A stretch of DNA of 64,000 nucleotides from Apricaphanius iberus (Eukaryota; Chordata; Actinopteri; Cyprinodontiformes; Aphaniidae), in NCBI GenBank assembly GCA_028564705.1, contig JAPXFQ010002141.1:1116001-1180000 (forward strand). The letters are read 5' to 3'. Positions 1-12,799 of this stretch are shown here, piece by piece. Positions within the stretch are counted from its first letter, which is position 1; each line of letters begins with the position of its first letter. The position numbers and the translations under genes were made by a program. The notes below the pieces were generated by a model. The model was not told where the DNA came from and made no database searches. It saw nothing but the letters and a program-made list of their open reading frames with translations.

Positions 1-448
1 GGGAGGCCATCCGCTGCAAAAGCAGATGCAGAACATCACATAAACTCTGGGCTGAGAGTTTCTTTAAAAGTGAAAACCAAAGAGAGAATATACAATAAAA
101 TAATGCAATTGCTTTACTGAGTTATTGCATCTGATGAGGAATTTCTAGAGGCAATCCTACAAATAGGAAACAGACTAGTGTCTCTGATGTGAAATGATTG
201 GATAAAGGAGCCGTTTAGCTTCATTTCCACCACTTTTTAAATAATTTGATAACATGCTATCATGGCTGCGGCTCCATTTCAGTAGATTACTAGGCTAGAG
301 ACTAAATATGTCAAAGGATCCGCGAGACTAAGATGCATTTACATGCAGTGTACAGCAGAGGGTGCCACCGGAGTATTTATCAGAACAAAAGGGCACAATA
401 AGGCAATTGATATATACATATCTATATATATCTATATATATATATAGC

Positions 449-483
<35 letters not shown>

Positions 484-2039
484 ACTTTTTCGAGATTTGA
501 ACAATCTGATAAAGTTTTAGGGACTAAATGAAAACATTAAAATAATTTAAAAGATTATAAATAAATTTTAGAGACAAGAAACAGATTTTTTTATTTTTAC
601 TTGAACTTCTTGCATTTAAAAAAAAAAAATCCATGCAGGAGCATCTGTCACATCCCCAGCACATGACAATACAGAGGCAAACAGCTCACTTATTTTAGTT
701 ATATTATGTTTGGTTGTCAGCTTCAGACCTGCACCGTTGTTCACGTTCTGAAGTTGCTCTTGTGCTCCTGGCATATCTCGCCTTTTGTGTGGTGCAGCCT
801 GCTTGCGTCTGTCTCGATCGACGGATTCCGTTCAAGAGCTTTGTACTCAGGATGTGGTGGACTCGGCGTCAAAGCTCTGATTCAGACTTATCTGGACATC
901 TCAGGCTATAGGTGGCTGCACGAATGTATTTTTTACACTTCTCTGAAGTCTTTCAACTGCTTTAAAAACCTGTGAATTAGATCAACCCTTCAGCGTTAAA
1001 TTAGCATCAAAGTAACTATGTCACATTTCACCCCTGATTATTAAAAATTAGCATCAACTTATTCATCAGATGTTTCAAGGAAATAAAAAGAGTCTTCAGT
1101 TTAGGAAGATTATTGCAGTAAGTAAAATATACCACATATGGAAGAGGTAAAGAAGATCGAAAAATTGTTGGAGGTTGTCGCTGCTGAAGGGAAGGCGAGG
1201 AAAAAAAAATGGCTGAAGATGTCCCTCTGCAGGCGGCATCCAAAGCTCTAAAACAAACCAGGTGAATAATTAATATGAGCAACATGTGACCTCGCATGGA
1301 ACTTTCCGAAACCACTGCTGTACCTTCATTGGGCATCATGGGAGATGCTAAACATCAAAGTTTTCACCATGAAACCATAACCTGTAAAGAGTTTGGTTTT
1401 ATGGTGAATCAGATGAGGCTTAATGTTGCTCAAAGAATGAAATCTAGAAAGTTTCTCACAGCTATTCTTTTTGTTTTGTTTTATCACATTGTTTAGAGAG
1501 AAAGAAAGAGGCAATCTAAATATTTATATTGTTCACAGAATAAATGATGGCTATGATTCCTTCTCCAAGAAACTGAGCTTAGTTGGCCTTCCATTCAGAT
1601 ATTTCAAAGGAAACAAGCCTAGAATTGCACTGAAGCCAAAGGGGCATCTTGTGGTAATGTGATGTAAAACTGAATATCATCTGCATATCTGTAAAACAAG
1701 TAATCATTTAACTAAACCCAAAAAGTTGGTCTTAACTATATGCAGACATAAACGACATCGATACTTGGAGCTGATTATCTGCCCATGCCAAGTACCAATG
1801 CCGATATTTCTACCGCACAAAAAAATGCAGTGAATTGGAGGAAAGGTTTCCACAGCTGTTTTAATCTTCAAACTCAAAAATTAATTTTCTTTAATAGCTG
1901 AAAATGCTAAACCGAGGTTATCCCACTATATGCATCGAGTATTCCCAAGAAAATCCAAAATAATAAAATATTTCATAATTTGAGTTAACAATAAATTCCT
2001 GCAGTGAACCCAGTTAATGTTTTCTGTTTCTTCTTGCAG
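1..2039 (+). other. Last intron (3' part) of the IL-21 receptor gene
   Basis: This stretch lies upstream of the terminal il21r coding exon and ends in a clear polypyrimidine tract and CAG acceptor at 2037-2039. I searched it for the preceding exon, which should encode a Box1 motif (proline-rich with Phe-Phe), and found none, so the earlier exons probably lie outside the window. It holds a TA/TG microsatellite near 410-484. A short decayed DNA-transposon-like segment lies near 1740-1870, with wording that recalls hAT-type repeats elsewhere in the window. Confidence 0.5.
410..484. repeat. TA/TG dinucleotide microsatellite
   Basis: A run of alternating TA with short interruptions passes into TG repeats. 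It is a simple-sequence repeat in an intron with no coding meaning. Confidence 0.9.
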
Positions 2040-2786
2040 GAGTGGGTGAAGCCGGTGTTCAATGAGTACGATTACCTGAAGATTACCACATGCGTCACGT
2101 TGAGCGAGAAGCAGAGCGAAATCCTCAACTGGAGCAACGAAAAGCAAAGGTACAGCGAGGAAATCGAGGTGAAAGATGGCGGGGACTTCCGTCATGCTCC
2201 ACAGCTTCCCAGCAACCCGCTGATGACCTTCCAGGACAGCAACACCTCACAGGGCACCATCCACTCCACGGGACATATCTCTATCCACACTGTGACGCTG
2301 TCTGGAGAAGAGTTCGAGGAGGAAGACACGTCCCAGAGCTCGCTCAGGAGCTACCAGGACGGAGAAAGCTTCGGCTCATTCGATGATTCCAACGGGGAGC
2401 ACGCTCCTTACGATTTAGGGGAGTCACAGGCGGCCCGGATGGAGCGGCGCAGTCGGATATCACTACGAGAAAACCAAATCGCCAATGATTTGATCATGGA
2501 GAACCAAAACTTTCACAGAGACGGTGAGTTTAACGAAGCAGAGAGGGTCTCGCTGGACTCGTTTGCATCAAACGAACAGTCAGAGGACGGCTACCCTCAC
2601 GTGGACTTGGACACCATCGATAGCGGTTTCGGAGAGTGCGGCAGCCCTGGCGCCTCAGACTCAAACTCTAGCTCATTTCCAGTCGACAAACACTTAAATT
2701 CAAACTATGTCAAGCAGTGGATGGCATGTAGCACAATTCTGGAAGATACCAACAATGTGAATGACGAACTCAATGGGACACAGTAA
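2040..2786 (+). CDS. il21r: Interleukin-21 receptor, terminal coding exon (cytoplasmic tail)
   Basis: This is the last coding exon of a type I cytokine receptor, 248 residues to a TAA stop. It is entered in phase 0 after a CAG acceptor and begins Glu-Trp-Val, the position just after Box1. IL-21R pairs with the common gamma chain and signals through JAK1/JAK3 to STAT1 and STAT3. Three landmarks match the mammalian IL-21R tail in order. A Ser-Ile-His-Thr-Val-Thr motif lies near 2275-2300 (mammalian Ser-Ile-Asp-Thr-Val-Thr). An acidic DLDTIDSGF block followed by Cys-Gly-Ser-Pro lies near 2603-2650. A C-terminal NYVKQW lies at 2703-2720, equivalent to the Tyr-Leu-Arg-Gln-Trp STAT1/STAT3 docking site. 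The tail is acidic and serine-rich. The longer open frame from 2004 only reads through the intron end. Exons for the ectodomain, membrane segment and Box1 are not in the window. Family assignment is firm; the exact paralogue is inferred. Confidence 0.82.
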   Translation, partial: EWVKPVFNEYDYLKITTCVTLSEKQSEILNWSNEKQRYSEEIEVKDGGDFRHAPQLPSNPLMTFQDSNTSQGTIHSTGHISIHTVTLSGEEFEEEDTSQSSLRSYQDGESFGSFDDSNGEHAPYDLGESQAARMERRSRISLRENQIANDLIMENQNFHRDGEFNEAERVSLDSFASNEQSEDGYPHVDLDTIDSGFGECGSPGASDSNSSSFPVDKHLNSNYVKQWMACSTILEDTNNVNDELNGTQ

Positions 2787-3134
2787 ATGTGGCCACAGCT
2801 ACAGTAACTGGATTTATAAGATTCTTATTACTGCATAAGCAATATGTGCACAATCTGTTCATTCGATTTCTTTGTGACTTTTTTATTCATTGCATATTTT
2901 TGAAGAGCCAAGTAAAAGTTTTTTTAAATCTGTCTAATAAGGAGTTTTACTGAAGTCTGTTTATTGCTAATTTAATGAAACTGAGATACTTGTATGATTT
3001 AAATGAGACACTTTTTTAGCTTCACCTTTATTTGTACAGAGTCAGACATGTAGTTTAATTCTCGAAAAGATCTGTTCTTAACTGTACATAATGCAAATGT
3101 TTATATATGTATATATGTATGTAAGGTGATGCAT

Positions 3135-3140
3135 AAATAA
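3135..3140 (+). terminator. Candidate poly(A) signal of il21r
   Basis: An AATAAA hexamer lies about 350 bases after the stop codon in AT-rich sequence, a plausible 3' end for the receptor transcript. Cleavage is not shown by sequence alone. Confidence 0.4.
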
Positions 3141-3797
3141 AAACAAAACTTTTGCATAACGATTTTAGATGTATTTTGATAAATGAGTAACATCAGATGC
3201 AAACTACCAAGACAAAGGAGCAGGGCAGCACAGTTTGCATAACAATAAAACAACGCTATCATCAGCATAAAGAAGCAAAGATACATCAATAACCATCTGA
3301 CACACTGAGACAACAGGAAAAACAGTGGGTGCACAGTGGACAACATGGATGAAAAAAATTGCTGCTTTCGTGTTTTAGTAGCTCTGCATCTTCTGTTCAA
3401 TCACTGTCCCTCCCCTCCGTCTTGCTCAGTTGTCATGGTCATGCATTCTTGAGCTCTAGCAGCAGCATGTAGGTTGCCTTATCAAGATGTCTGATAATGG
3501 TTATTTCCCTGAATTTGAAAATTTTTCTGTAACCACTGTAACCGATCGTCCTGTTTGTGTCGTGGTGATGAAAAGAAAAGAAAACAGCAAACTTGTTTTC
3601 TTACACTGATATATCCAAACAAAGGGAACTGTTACAAGGCCTTTGCTATTCCGTAAATACTTAAGAAGTTGTGAAATAATTTTAAACCAATACAGTGATT
3701 ACCAATATTCACAAATCTGACCAGTCAAAAACCTGAACAATTTACTGCAAAAATCAACCTCTTAAAACTTTCCCCAAACATGAAAACATCATAAATC

Positions 3798-3950
3798 CAT
3801 CCGATGTCTATATCTGCTTGTCCTTGTTGGGTTAGAGGGGGGTTGCGTCTGTCTCCAGCAGTCAATTGGAGAAGGATGGGTTACAGAACGGGGACAGGTC
3901 TGAAGTCCATCTCAGAGAGACAAAAACAAATCCACCCTGTATGCATTGAC
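3798..3950 (-). repeat. Decayed SINE-like repeat fragment
   Basis: The segment reads as a degraded, reverse-oriented copy of the tail half of the teleost repeat seen intact at 54972-55342. It keeps the ATCCATC-type end, an equivalent of the 'set off against the rest' GGGTTA block and the GGACAGG block. Flanks show no clear target duplication. Confidence 0.45.
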
Positions 3951-4339
3951 GTCTGAAGGGAAATTTAGAGAAAAAATTTCACCCTACCATACAGGTGTAA
4001 AGGTACATACACCTGTATTCAGATTTTCAGATATTCAGATTCGATACGGAACTTTTGGTACGGCTCAGATGTGAGCCAAGTTTCCACACGGAACCATAAC
4101 TGCATTGTATTTTAGCCTGCAACACGTGCAACAATTACAGTGCAGCCTCCTGCTAGCAAATTCATGTCCACTAACTCCTGTAAGGGAGAGGAAGAACTTA
4201 AATGCTAGCTGCTGTTGTTAAAGCCTCCTGTTTGGGAATACTTCTGAGCAGGACAATGATTCTGTGCTCTACGAAGGCAATCGGTTAACATCAACTTTGT
4301 TCGTGTTTGCGTCTTTCCAAATTGCACCAACTAAATGAC

Positions 4340-4800
4340 AAATGCAAGGCAATTTTATTTGTATAGCACACTTTAAACTCAAGGCAATTCAAGGTGCTTT
4401 ACATGATTAGAAAAATGTGAAAAATTAAAACATAGAATCAGTAAAAGAAATCTTAAACGAACATTTATAAAATACAATTTCTTTAATTAAAAGAAAAGAA
4501 GAATGAATGCAAAAAGTTGTATAAGTTACTCATAAATAAGTCTAATTAGATACGTTTTAACTTTTGATTTGAAATGGTTCAGTGTCTCTGAAGTTCTGTA
4601 TTCATCTGGGAGTTTGTTCCAGATATGGGGAGCATAGAAACTAAAAGCTTCTTCTCCATGTTTGGTTCTGATTCTAGGGACGGTGAGTAAACTTGAGCTG
4701 GATGATCTGAGTGATCTGGATGCTTTGTACCGTCATAGCAGATCCTTAATGTACTCTAAAGTTTGGCTTCCACAGACTCCCTCTCTGCAGCCTGGTTAGA
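4340..4800 (-). mobile_element. CR1/L2-type LINE 3' end, antisense relic
   Basis: Read on the minus strand, this matches the end of fish L2-like retrotransposons. It opens (plus strand) with the typical reverse tail AATTTTATTTGTATAGCAC near 4350, then AAGGCAATTCAAGGTGCTTTACAT. Further in, the minus strand encodes remnants of the conserved reverse-transcriptase C-terminus (Val-Pro-Arg-Ile-Arg-Thr-Lys-His-Gly-Glu, then Trp-Asn-Lys-Leu-Pro). It is 5'-truncated and broken by stops. Confidence 0.65.
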
Positions 4801-7680
4801 GTACAGCTGCAATGAGGCACGGCCTTGATGCAATTTAAATTGCTGGTTGGTTTAAGTTGAAATAAACGGCAGTAAAACACCTCAGATGACAACAACAAAG
4901 CACCTCTGAGATGCCCCACATTCACAGGGGAATAGTTCTAGTGATTCATAAAAACGTTGGTGAAATGAAGGAGTTTTGTGGCAGATAATGCCTTATTTAG
5001 AGGCTGCACTTTTACTGCCCCAGTAACTCCCATCATATAGATATACGCTGATTGCAAATGGATCTAAACGTCTCCTGAAGGACTCCAAATCACACCAAAA
5101 TTGTCTGGGTGAGTAAATGAATGTATTCCATACTATAAACAAGGTCCATGTAGAAAAAAAAAAGTAATTGCCCTTTAACTAAAACAGATGTTAGTGAGCT
5201 GAAGGACACCGCTTAGCTGCCCTCGTTGGTACCGTTCTCTTAACGTAGCAATAAAGTATAATATAGTATATCTAATAATAATATATCTAATATAGTCTTT
5301 TGTTTTCATGTACACAAAACTGTATAAAAAGCCAAATAAAAACAGAACATGTGAAACCAAGAGAAACTCCAGGGTTCAAAACTGTTGTTCCTCGGTAAAA
5401 AGGAACTCCACAGCAGTGATTAATCCATTAGACTAGGAATGCGCTGTAATCCCTCCCACCTCACCTATATAACTGATGCAACATCCTGTCACCTTGCTCA
5501 GGTAACAGCTTAACCATCAACGTTTCCCTCTTCTCAGATTGTCTTGACATTGTCAGAAAGCCAAAATATTGATGTTGCAGTTGCCTAAAAAGAAAATATT
5601 CAAACTGTTGTGTATTTATGTATTTATTTATTATTATATTATTTTTCATGTTAACCGAGGACAAAGAAGTACAGTTTAATTTTAAATGACATTACACAAT
5701 TTTACTTTTTCACTTTGTTCCCTGATTGTACCGATAATGAAACAAACAGTGAAATTGAAACCAATGTAAGTGCTGCTACCCTTTTTTCATGGAGGTTGGG
5801 ACATAAAATTCAGAGATTCCTGAATGTAAATCTCACACTGTAGAAAGAAACCCCCCTCTCTACGCATCATAATGCAAAAGGAAAGGGAAGGAGCTCAGGT
5901 CAAATATCCTACAGTATATAATGACACAAATGAGTCATATGTTGAACATGTATATAAACTTATTTCAAATGAAAGTGTACAATTTCCTTTGCTTTATTAA
6001 TAGCAAGCAGGCAAGTAACAATAGTGTAACAAGAAATGTTCTCTTTTCCTGAAGTAGAAAAACAAAGTGCAACTTAACCTTTGTGTACTTCAATAAAATG
6101 TACAGAAGGAGATCAAAAGAATGTTAAAATATACATAGTTTATATATATAAACCTATTTGATTGAAAAAAGTACTTTTTCTGTTTAAATAAAAAGGACTA
6201 AACCAAATGCTGTTGCTTTTTGAAAATAAAATACATGAGAGATACATACATTTTGCTTTGAATCCCATGATCACATTTACACATAACCCTTTTAACATAT
6301 TCATCTTTTAGCCTGTTGCTAAGATAAACTAACTGGTCAACCTTTTCTGGATATAAACATGAGCATTTCTCAATCATTTTGGACAGCCCTTTTACATCCT
6401 CTTCATGGGACTATCCTTCAACAACAGAGAGTCTTCAGTCAGGAGATTCTTTAGTTTTGCTGCAACACAGACTGCTGGAGAAGATCCCTCATGCCATCAG
6501 ATTTACAATCCTTGAAGCATTACTGTAAATAGCACAAACTCAGCCAGATCTGATAGAGCAAAGACAGAGCTGCGTGTGAGCACAGAGCAGGCATTAGTGT
6601 TCGTTCTAGGGCTATACGACATGAACCAAAAGTCATATCTCAATTTTATTTTCACTGAAATCCAATTTTCAATAAATATATTTAGATATTTTTCTCTCAA
6701 AAGGTATTGACAAAAGAGCGATTAAGAATCTAAGCTACATGTCTCAAATGTCACACATGCCCTTTTATTGATATATACAGCTCTATATGTGCATTAGAAT
6801 GAAAATAGCAGCATATATTAATTACATTACTTTTTTAAATAAACTAATGCTCTATTTTTCTGAACCAAAACAGTTCAAGCTTTGCTAGTAAAAAGTTCTG
6901 TTTAGGTTCAGGGATGAAATTCAGCCCTGGAATTGATCGGTTCTGAGAGACCAGGAAGATTAAAAATAATAAAGAATACAGTCTTTTTTAATTACTTGTG
7001 AAAATAAAAAACAACTAGAACATATTTAGTATGCATCAAACACTGCTTGCTCCAGGGGTGTGATGCAGCAAGTCCAAATACATGGAAAAGCAAAACATGC
7101 AGGACAAATCGGACAGGAAATAAATAAGACTGATTTGATGAAGCCTTCAAACAAAGATACGACTGCACAAGAGAGGGGGTCAACAACTAATTTGTTCCAA
7201 GGAAACTGAAAACTCCTACATCAGATCTAATTCTAAGAACTATTACAGGTCTTTTTCTGATGATTTCAGAGTCATAGAGGAGGCTGCAGAAAAAACGAGT
7301 GAGTCAGTAAGGTTGTTTATTGTAGTGAGGCTCAAAATAAAAGTTTTTCAGAGTTTCATGCAGAACTAGAAAGAATTAAATCGGGACTGCACTTCAGTAG
7401 GGGATAGTTGAGAGAATTTAGCACACGAAGGATATCTATAAATATTTGTTTCCCATACATTTTTTTAACTGCCTGTGTCATTTTACATGACATGAAGTTA
7501 CGTCACTGATTGTTTAAATATTTTTTGCACTGTAAAGCTTCCCGTCATTACCCCAGCTTACCTTACCAACAAATGAACTTAGCTAATCATAAAATCATGA
7601 CAGTTTTGTCCACATTTATCGACACCCCGGATGAAGAGGTCATTAAGTTCCATAATTTTACACGTAAATATTGTTTTGGA
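4800..7680. other. Gene-free stretch
   Basis: I see no supported gene here. Open frames are short (under 75 codons), lack family motifs and lack paired splice signals. The sequence is AT-rich with scattered A and T runs. Confidence 0.6.
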
Positions 7681-8012
7681 ATAATTACGATTGAGGGTTT
7701 TAGCAACAACCTTTTCGTCTGGGTTTGGTGTTAAGTCAATCATGAATACCTGGAAAAACACTTGGAGCTGTGATGGTGTGGGCCTGAATTTCCTAGCACG
7801 ACAAAAACATTTCAGGTGGAATAAACTGAAAATGAGTCATCGTTGGGTCTTTTACCAGGAAAATAATACATTAATTTCAGGCCAAATCGTCAGGGAAATT
7901 GTTTAAGGACACAACATGAATCTTTTTCTACTCATATCCCATTCTCCAAAGCTAAATCCTGTAGAAAACCTGTGGGCTGAGGTGATAAGAAAAGAGCATA
8001 AACTCTGAGGTA
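7680..8012 (+). pseudogene. Degenerate Tc1/mariner transposase fragment
   Basis: The plus strand carries scattered pieces of the C-terminal half of a Tc1-type transposase. A Met-Asn-Thr-Trp / Trp-Ser-Cys-Asp-Gly region lies near 7745-7775. Near 7945-8005 there is a decayed His-Ser-Pro-Lys-Leu-Asn-Pro-Val-Glu-Asn-Leu-Trp-Ala-Glu motif, the equivalent of the catalytic Glu region (SPDLNPIENLW). The frame is interrupted by a stop at 7904-7906 and by shifts. Only the end of the protein is present, so it cannot transpose on its own. Confidence 0.6.
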
Positions 8013-9290
8013 CATATTCTCATGATTTTTCTTCCTGCACTAAAAGGTCAACATCCATTGAAATTCCTAATTTAAAAAAATTAATGTTGTTACAGATATA
8101 TTTATTAGCGAAAGTCTAAAAAAAGTTTTTTTTTCTAACTTGACCACAGAGGCTTTCCCTATAAAAAAACTTTCCCCTTTAAAAAAAAAAAAGAAAAAAA
8201 GCAATTTAATTTTACAGTTAATATCCACTCTGCGTTTGTATTCAACAATGCGTGTGTTCATAAAAGCAAATGTGCTTTCAGGCCCAACTCATCTGGTCTT
8301 CCTGTTTGGCGAGCTCCAGTTATGCTGTGGATGACGATCCAAAATGGTAGAACATGGCGCCTAGCGATGGGCACTCTGGTGCTCCTGAAGTGTCACTTAG
8401 GAGAGTACCCACCACTATGGATAATCTAGAGAGACTGAGCCTGTGTTACTACACTGTTTTACTGACTTTTTGATGTTAAATGAACATCTATGCACATGCG
8501 TGGCAGATTAGCTAAGGCTTAACACGTGTACCAATACAGAAAAACTAAATAATGAATGGCAAATGATCACCTTCTCCGTATGCTTCATCCTTCTGAAGTA
8601 CTACAAAGAATAAGTGCTGTCTTGTTGGTAATAAGGAAAGCATCCCTCTCTCAATAGTTGTATCGTCTGTGATTTTGTTAACAGGATTTATATTTATATT
8701 ACCAAAATACATGTGCCATGTTGAGACAGGTAAAGGGAAGCCAGCCAAGAATCAATTCTTGGAGAACCCTTGGAACCTTTTTTAGATTATTCAGCGAAAC
8801 ATCAAGACTTAAACCAAATGAATTACTAAGATTTTTAGTAAGTTTTCCTTTGAGCACACAGTACGTACCGTTAATGTAAATATAAACTGTACTCGCAACA
8901 ATTTTAAGAGAACTAGACTCTAAAGACTGAAGCCACACTAAAGCTAATTTGTTTGATTGTGACCGTGTTTTTCACATTCTGAATAAGAGACATTTTTTCC
9001 AGCTTCCTTTGCCGCTTCTGAAGCACATTCTTCTAACTTTAGGTGTACGTCTGCAGAGATAGATGGGAGATGTTCACATTCAGTCACAGTTAACTGTTAC
9101 GGGGCTTAACGTGGAGAATCAGGAAGTTTTCGAGAAGTTTCTGGAAATTCTTTCTTTGAACATTAACCATGCATTGGATGGAATTCTTTAGAGGTTCAGG
9201 CTTGATGGAAAACTAAATATATGACTGTGGAGGATCAGCTTAAAGGAGAGCAGACATGTTAAAGGTTTAAAAGTGTAATAATAGCTTGGG
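8012..9290. other. Gene-free stretch
   Basis: No gene is supported. Poly-T and poly-A runs lie near 8127 and 8181. The frames seen here are short and have no recognisable motif. Confidence 0.5.
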
Positions 9291-9420
9291 AGCATATACA
9301 ATACAACCAGGGGACCAAGACCTGCTCCTTGTGGAACTCCGCTAATGATGTTGATTTTCAGATATTGAAGAGAACCAAAAGAAAATGAATAAGTTCATAA
9401 TCATGATCAGTTTTACAAAG
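9290..9420 (-). repeat. Possible antisense LINE remnant
   Basis: The block around 9300-9360 (AGACCTGCTCCTTGTGGAACTCC) resembles reverse-oriented 3' segments of fish LINEs. It is short and decayed, so the assignment is tentative. Confidence 0.25.
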
Positions 9421-9664
9421 GAAAAATAGTTGAGAGTAGTAGAGAGTTTCCTATTTGAACTTTTGTACAACTCAGAAGAAACTCTGGACAGTTTTTGGAT
9501 TCTACAACTTGATTAAACCAAATAGTTTTAATACATCTTGTTGAAATATGATCTCTAAACTTGTGTAAATAAGAAACGTATGCATGAAGTGCAGGAAACA
9601 AAAGAAGCATTTTATTTTTTGCAAGTTTTCATTGAATTTACTTATTTCTTTCAGATCTAATTTT

Positions 9665-9670
<6 letters not shown>

Positions 9671-9702
<32 letters not shown>
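9671..9702. repeat. TG dinucleotide microsatellite
   Basis: About 16 uninterrupted TG units. It creates a spurious His-Thr run in a reverse reading frame. Confidence 0.92.
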
Positions 9703-9703
<1 letters not shown>

Positions 9704-9779
9704 TAGTGGCTTGTTTTCTTTAAAAGGGATTCTGGTGGTAGTTGTGGGAGGGGGATGTTCATTTATTTTCCAAGATTAG

Positions 9780-11440
9780 TCCAGTTTCCTTAAGTGTCAG
9801 TTGTTTATGTCTCGATTATTTTCCACAAGATTCTTATCTTTACATTTTCAGGCATAACATTTGTGTTTTTACAGTATATTCAGTATGCATAGAATTTAGC
9901 CAGGCATCACAGCAAGAAGGCTTCACACAAATCTTGATTTTTTTTTTCTGCTGTGGTTCATGGCCTTTTCTTCAGAAATGCAACAGAGCAAACAGTTTTA
10001 GGTTAACCAAGAGATAAAAACAGTAAATGCAAACTTGCTGTGAATGTGGATTCTGATGTAATCTGATGTCTGTTAGCTTCCGTTCTCATTCAGCTTCAGG
10101 TTTCTGATTTTGCTTGTTTGTAAAACGAAGGAATTTTAACTCAATCTCAAGTTGAGCACCAATATTCAAATCAACATTTACTCATTTTTTCTGTCATTTT
10201 CAATTAGCTTGAAGTGAAAACATAATTTCCATGAAGAGCTTGGTTAAATATTTATCTTATTGAGAGCAACAAAACCAAATTGGACTATTTAATTGTAATT
10301 TATTTTAATTTAATTTTACTAAAATTTTATTCATAGCTACCAAATGGAGAAAAAAACCCTAAAAATGATATGATATTGCTAATATGGAAGCAACAAACTA
10401 TAGTAAAAGTTAGAGCATAGACAAATAAGGATTCTAACAATATACTTTGGAAAAAGTAATGCAGGGCGTCTTTGTTGTCCTGACTTGATGATGTTGAATA
10501 TTTGAGGAAATCTCATACACTGCACTGGTAAAAATAAAGTACGATCCTTTCAAAATCTAGGTTTTAAAATGTTTCTACACACTGAGGGGTTTTAGACTAC
10601 TTAGTATGCTAAATCAATTAAATTCCCGTAAATGGAGACATCAGTTTTTCACCATAACTGTAGAAATGTTTTTATTTTCAACACTTCTTGGTTGAACATT
10701 AGAAGAGTTTTCTGTTTTTTCCTGTACAGTGCAGAGTTTTATAAATCTATGGAAATTCCTATACATCTTAATAAAATACCAACTTTGAGCTTGGTCTCTA
10801 TGGGATGTGTAATACATAAATAAATCTGAGTTATTTATCCTGTCATAAGACAAAAACAATAGTCATTTTTTGAAGTAATATTTTTAATTATGTTATTCAA
10901 TAATTTATAAATGTCTAAGTTAATAGCTAAAGATTTAGTTTGCAAGCTAAATATTTAGGCCACATCTACACAGAGATGAAACCAGGTGTACCAGCAAACA
11001 TTTGTATTTCCAATAGGTGTCTCATCCACAAGTAGCCGCCATATCAGGACATCATAAACGGTCATGTTTTTTAGACCAAAAAATGTCAAAGTTGAGGAAT
11101 CTCACAACGCCAGCTAAATTGTCTCTGAGATTACCAGCATTTTTTTCTGAGTGGTGTTGCAGTCTTAGTAAAGTGAATAATGTCCTCGTTATGGAGCCTA
11201 GAATATGAGTCCCTCAAGGTACCGAGAACAAAATGTAAGCATAGAGCGGAGATTTTTAATTGACAGTTCCTAAGCTTTGAAACTCTACCATTTCCTCTAA
11301 CTAAAACTCTCCTAAAAAGAAACTTTTTTAGTTTGGTGTTCAAATCTATTCAAATTTATTGTGTTTTGATATTTTTCACGATTTCATGAGCAGTTTTAGT
11401 ATTTCCAGTTTTATTTGTCATTTTATTGACTACAGATGTA
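9780..11440. other. Gene-free stretch
   Basis: No supported gene, RNA or complete mobile element. Short frames only, and AT-rich throughout. Confidence 0.5.
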
Positions 11441-11552
11441 CTGCAGTGAATTTATGTATTTTAATTTATTTTATTTTTACCCCGTGTAAATCACATTGGT
11501 TTCGTTTTATTGTTGTAAGGTGATATATAAATAAAGTTGGCTTGGTTTGGTT
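11440..11552 (+). mobile_element. L2-like LINE 3' terminal fragment
   Basis: The segment ends in GTAAGGTGATATATAAATAAAG followed by TTGGCTTGGTTTGG, the usual 3' terminus of fish L2-like elements (TATATAAATAAA plus a short tandem tail). Only the last part of the element is present. Confidence 0.55.
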
Positions 11553-12682
11553 TTCCTCTATGACCAGCAGCAAAAAAAAGGATCCGGTGTAGGCACCAAA
11601 TCTGCTCTGGGGCTGCACCCATATATGACGAAGAATTACATGATTGGCTGGACGTTTGAATGAGCGTAAATTAAAATAAATAAATACTTTATTAAACAAA
11701 TAGCAAGTATACAAAACAAGAACAAATGAGGAATTCAACTGATACAAACAGCCAGGGGTGTTATAAAAATACCGTACATGTAAAAATATACTATATATAA
11801 AATATAATTATATGAATTGTTTTGACAGCCTTCTTCTTGATAGCCTAACATTGATTTGATGTATAGTTAAACATATGATCTTTTTTGTGGTTTAAAAAAG
11901 AAATAAACCGAAGTCAAAAAAAAAATTAATCGTAGTAAAATCCCTTAAAATACGATAAATAACAACTTGCCAAACTCTTCAAAGCCCATGCCAGAAAAAA
12001 AATGTGTCATGTTTTCTTAATGTCCCCACAGGAGCTGTTATTAACATTTATGTCTCTTTTAAATTTAACCACAAGGTGCTTACAAGGTAGTTTGTCCGAG
12101 GTGAGGTGCCGTAGTGTGACGTTTTTGGCAAGCGCAGGCCCCTTAGCAGATCTGGCAACTACACCAGAGATCCACAGACACCGTGTGGTTTTGAATAAAG
12201 CCCTCATTTTAAGCTAGATTTGTCTTGTTTGCCACTGGGTTGACTGAGCATGCTCAGTGCTCCTTTCTGTGTTGCCCTGGCATGTGTCACAGTGCCATCA
12301 ATGGGCCCGGCATAGTTACTACAGCAGTTTCGGTTATTTAATTGGACAAAATTTGTTTTTTATTGTGGTGCTGTTTTTACAGACTTTACCCGTTTTGTCC
12401 CTGCTTAAACAGGACCTCAGCTTGAAGCTAACATTTTTGTTAGTATCCTGCTAGTGAAATGTATCGCTAGCATCTTGCTAGCTTAATCTATTGGGAATAA
12501 ATTGAGCAAAAAGGAAAATGAGCATCCAGACTAGACTGTGGAGAAATGAGTCTGGGTCTGTGCCTGTGATGAAAGCTAATTTAAACACCTGCCCCAATTT
12601 AGAAGGAACATACGCTGGCTTCAAGACCACGTCTTGTACATCAGGCGTGTCCAGGTCTAGGCTTTGAGTGGTACTGTCCTTC

Positions 12683-12798
12683 AACTTTTAGATGCATCTC
12701 TGCACCAACACGGCTGAATCAAATGGATTAATCCAGAGGCCTGGTAACAAGGTTTTTATTTGATTTAGGTATGTTGAGCAGAGATGCATCTAAAAGTT
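12683..12798. repeat. Small palindromic repeat with perfect 21-bp inverted ends
   Basis: AACTTTTAGATGCATCTCTG plus C at 12683-12703 is exactly reverse-complementary to 12778-12798. Inside lies the CACGGCTGAATCAAATGGA region and a second, decayed complementary arm, as in a widespread fish miniature element built around the phrase 'ACACCTGATTCAAATGA'. Related, more decayed copies lie near 23690-23860 and 25570-25700. Confidence 0.7.
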
Positions 12799-12799
12799 A

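Noticed and set aside
706..975. 89-codon frame with a hydrophobic start, upstream of the il21r tail exon
   Set aside because: No receptor motif, no splice signals in the right phase and no Box1. It reads like chance intron sequence.
2004..2039. Upstream ATG extending the il21r tail exon
   Set aside because: It lies in the polypyrimidine tract before a clear CAG acceptor, and phase 0 entry at Glu-Trp matches the neighbouring receptor.
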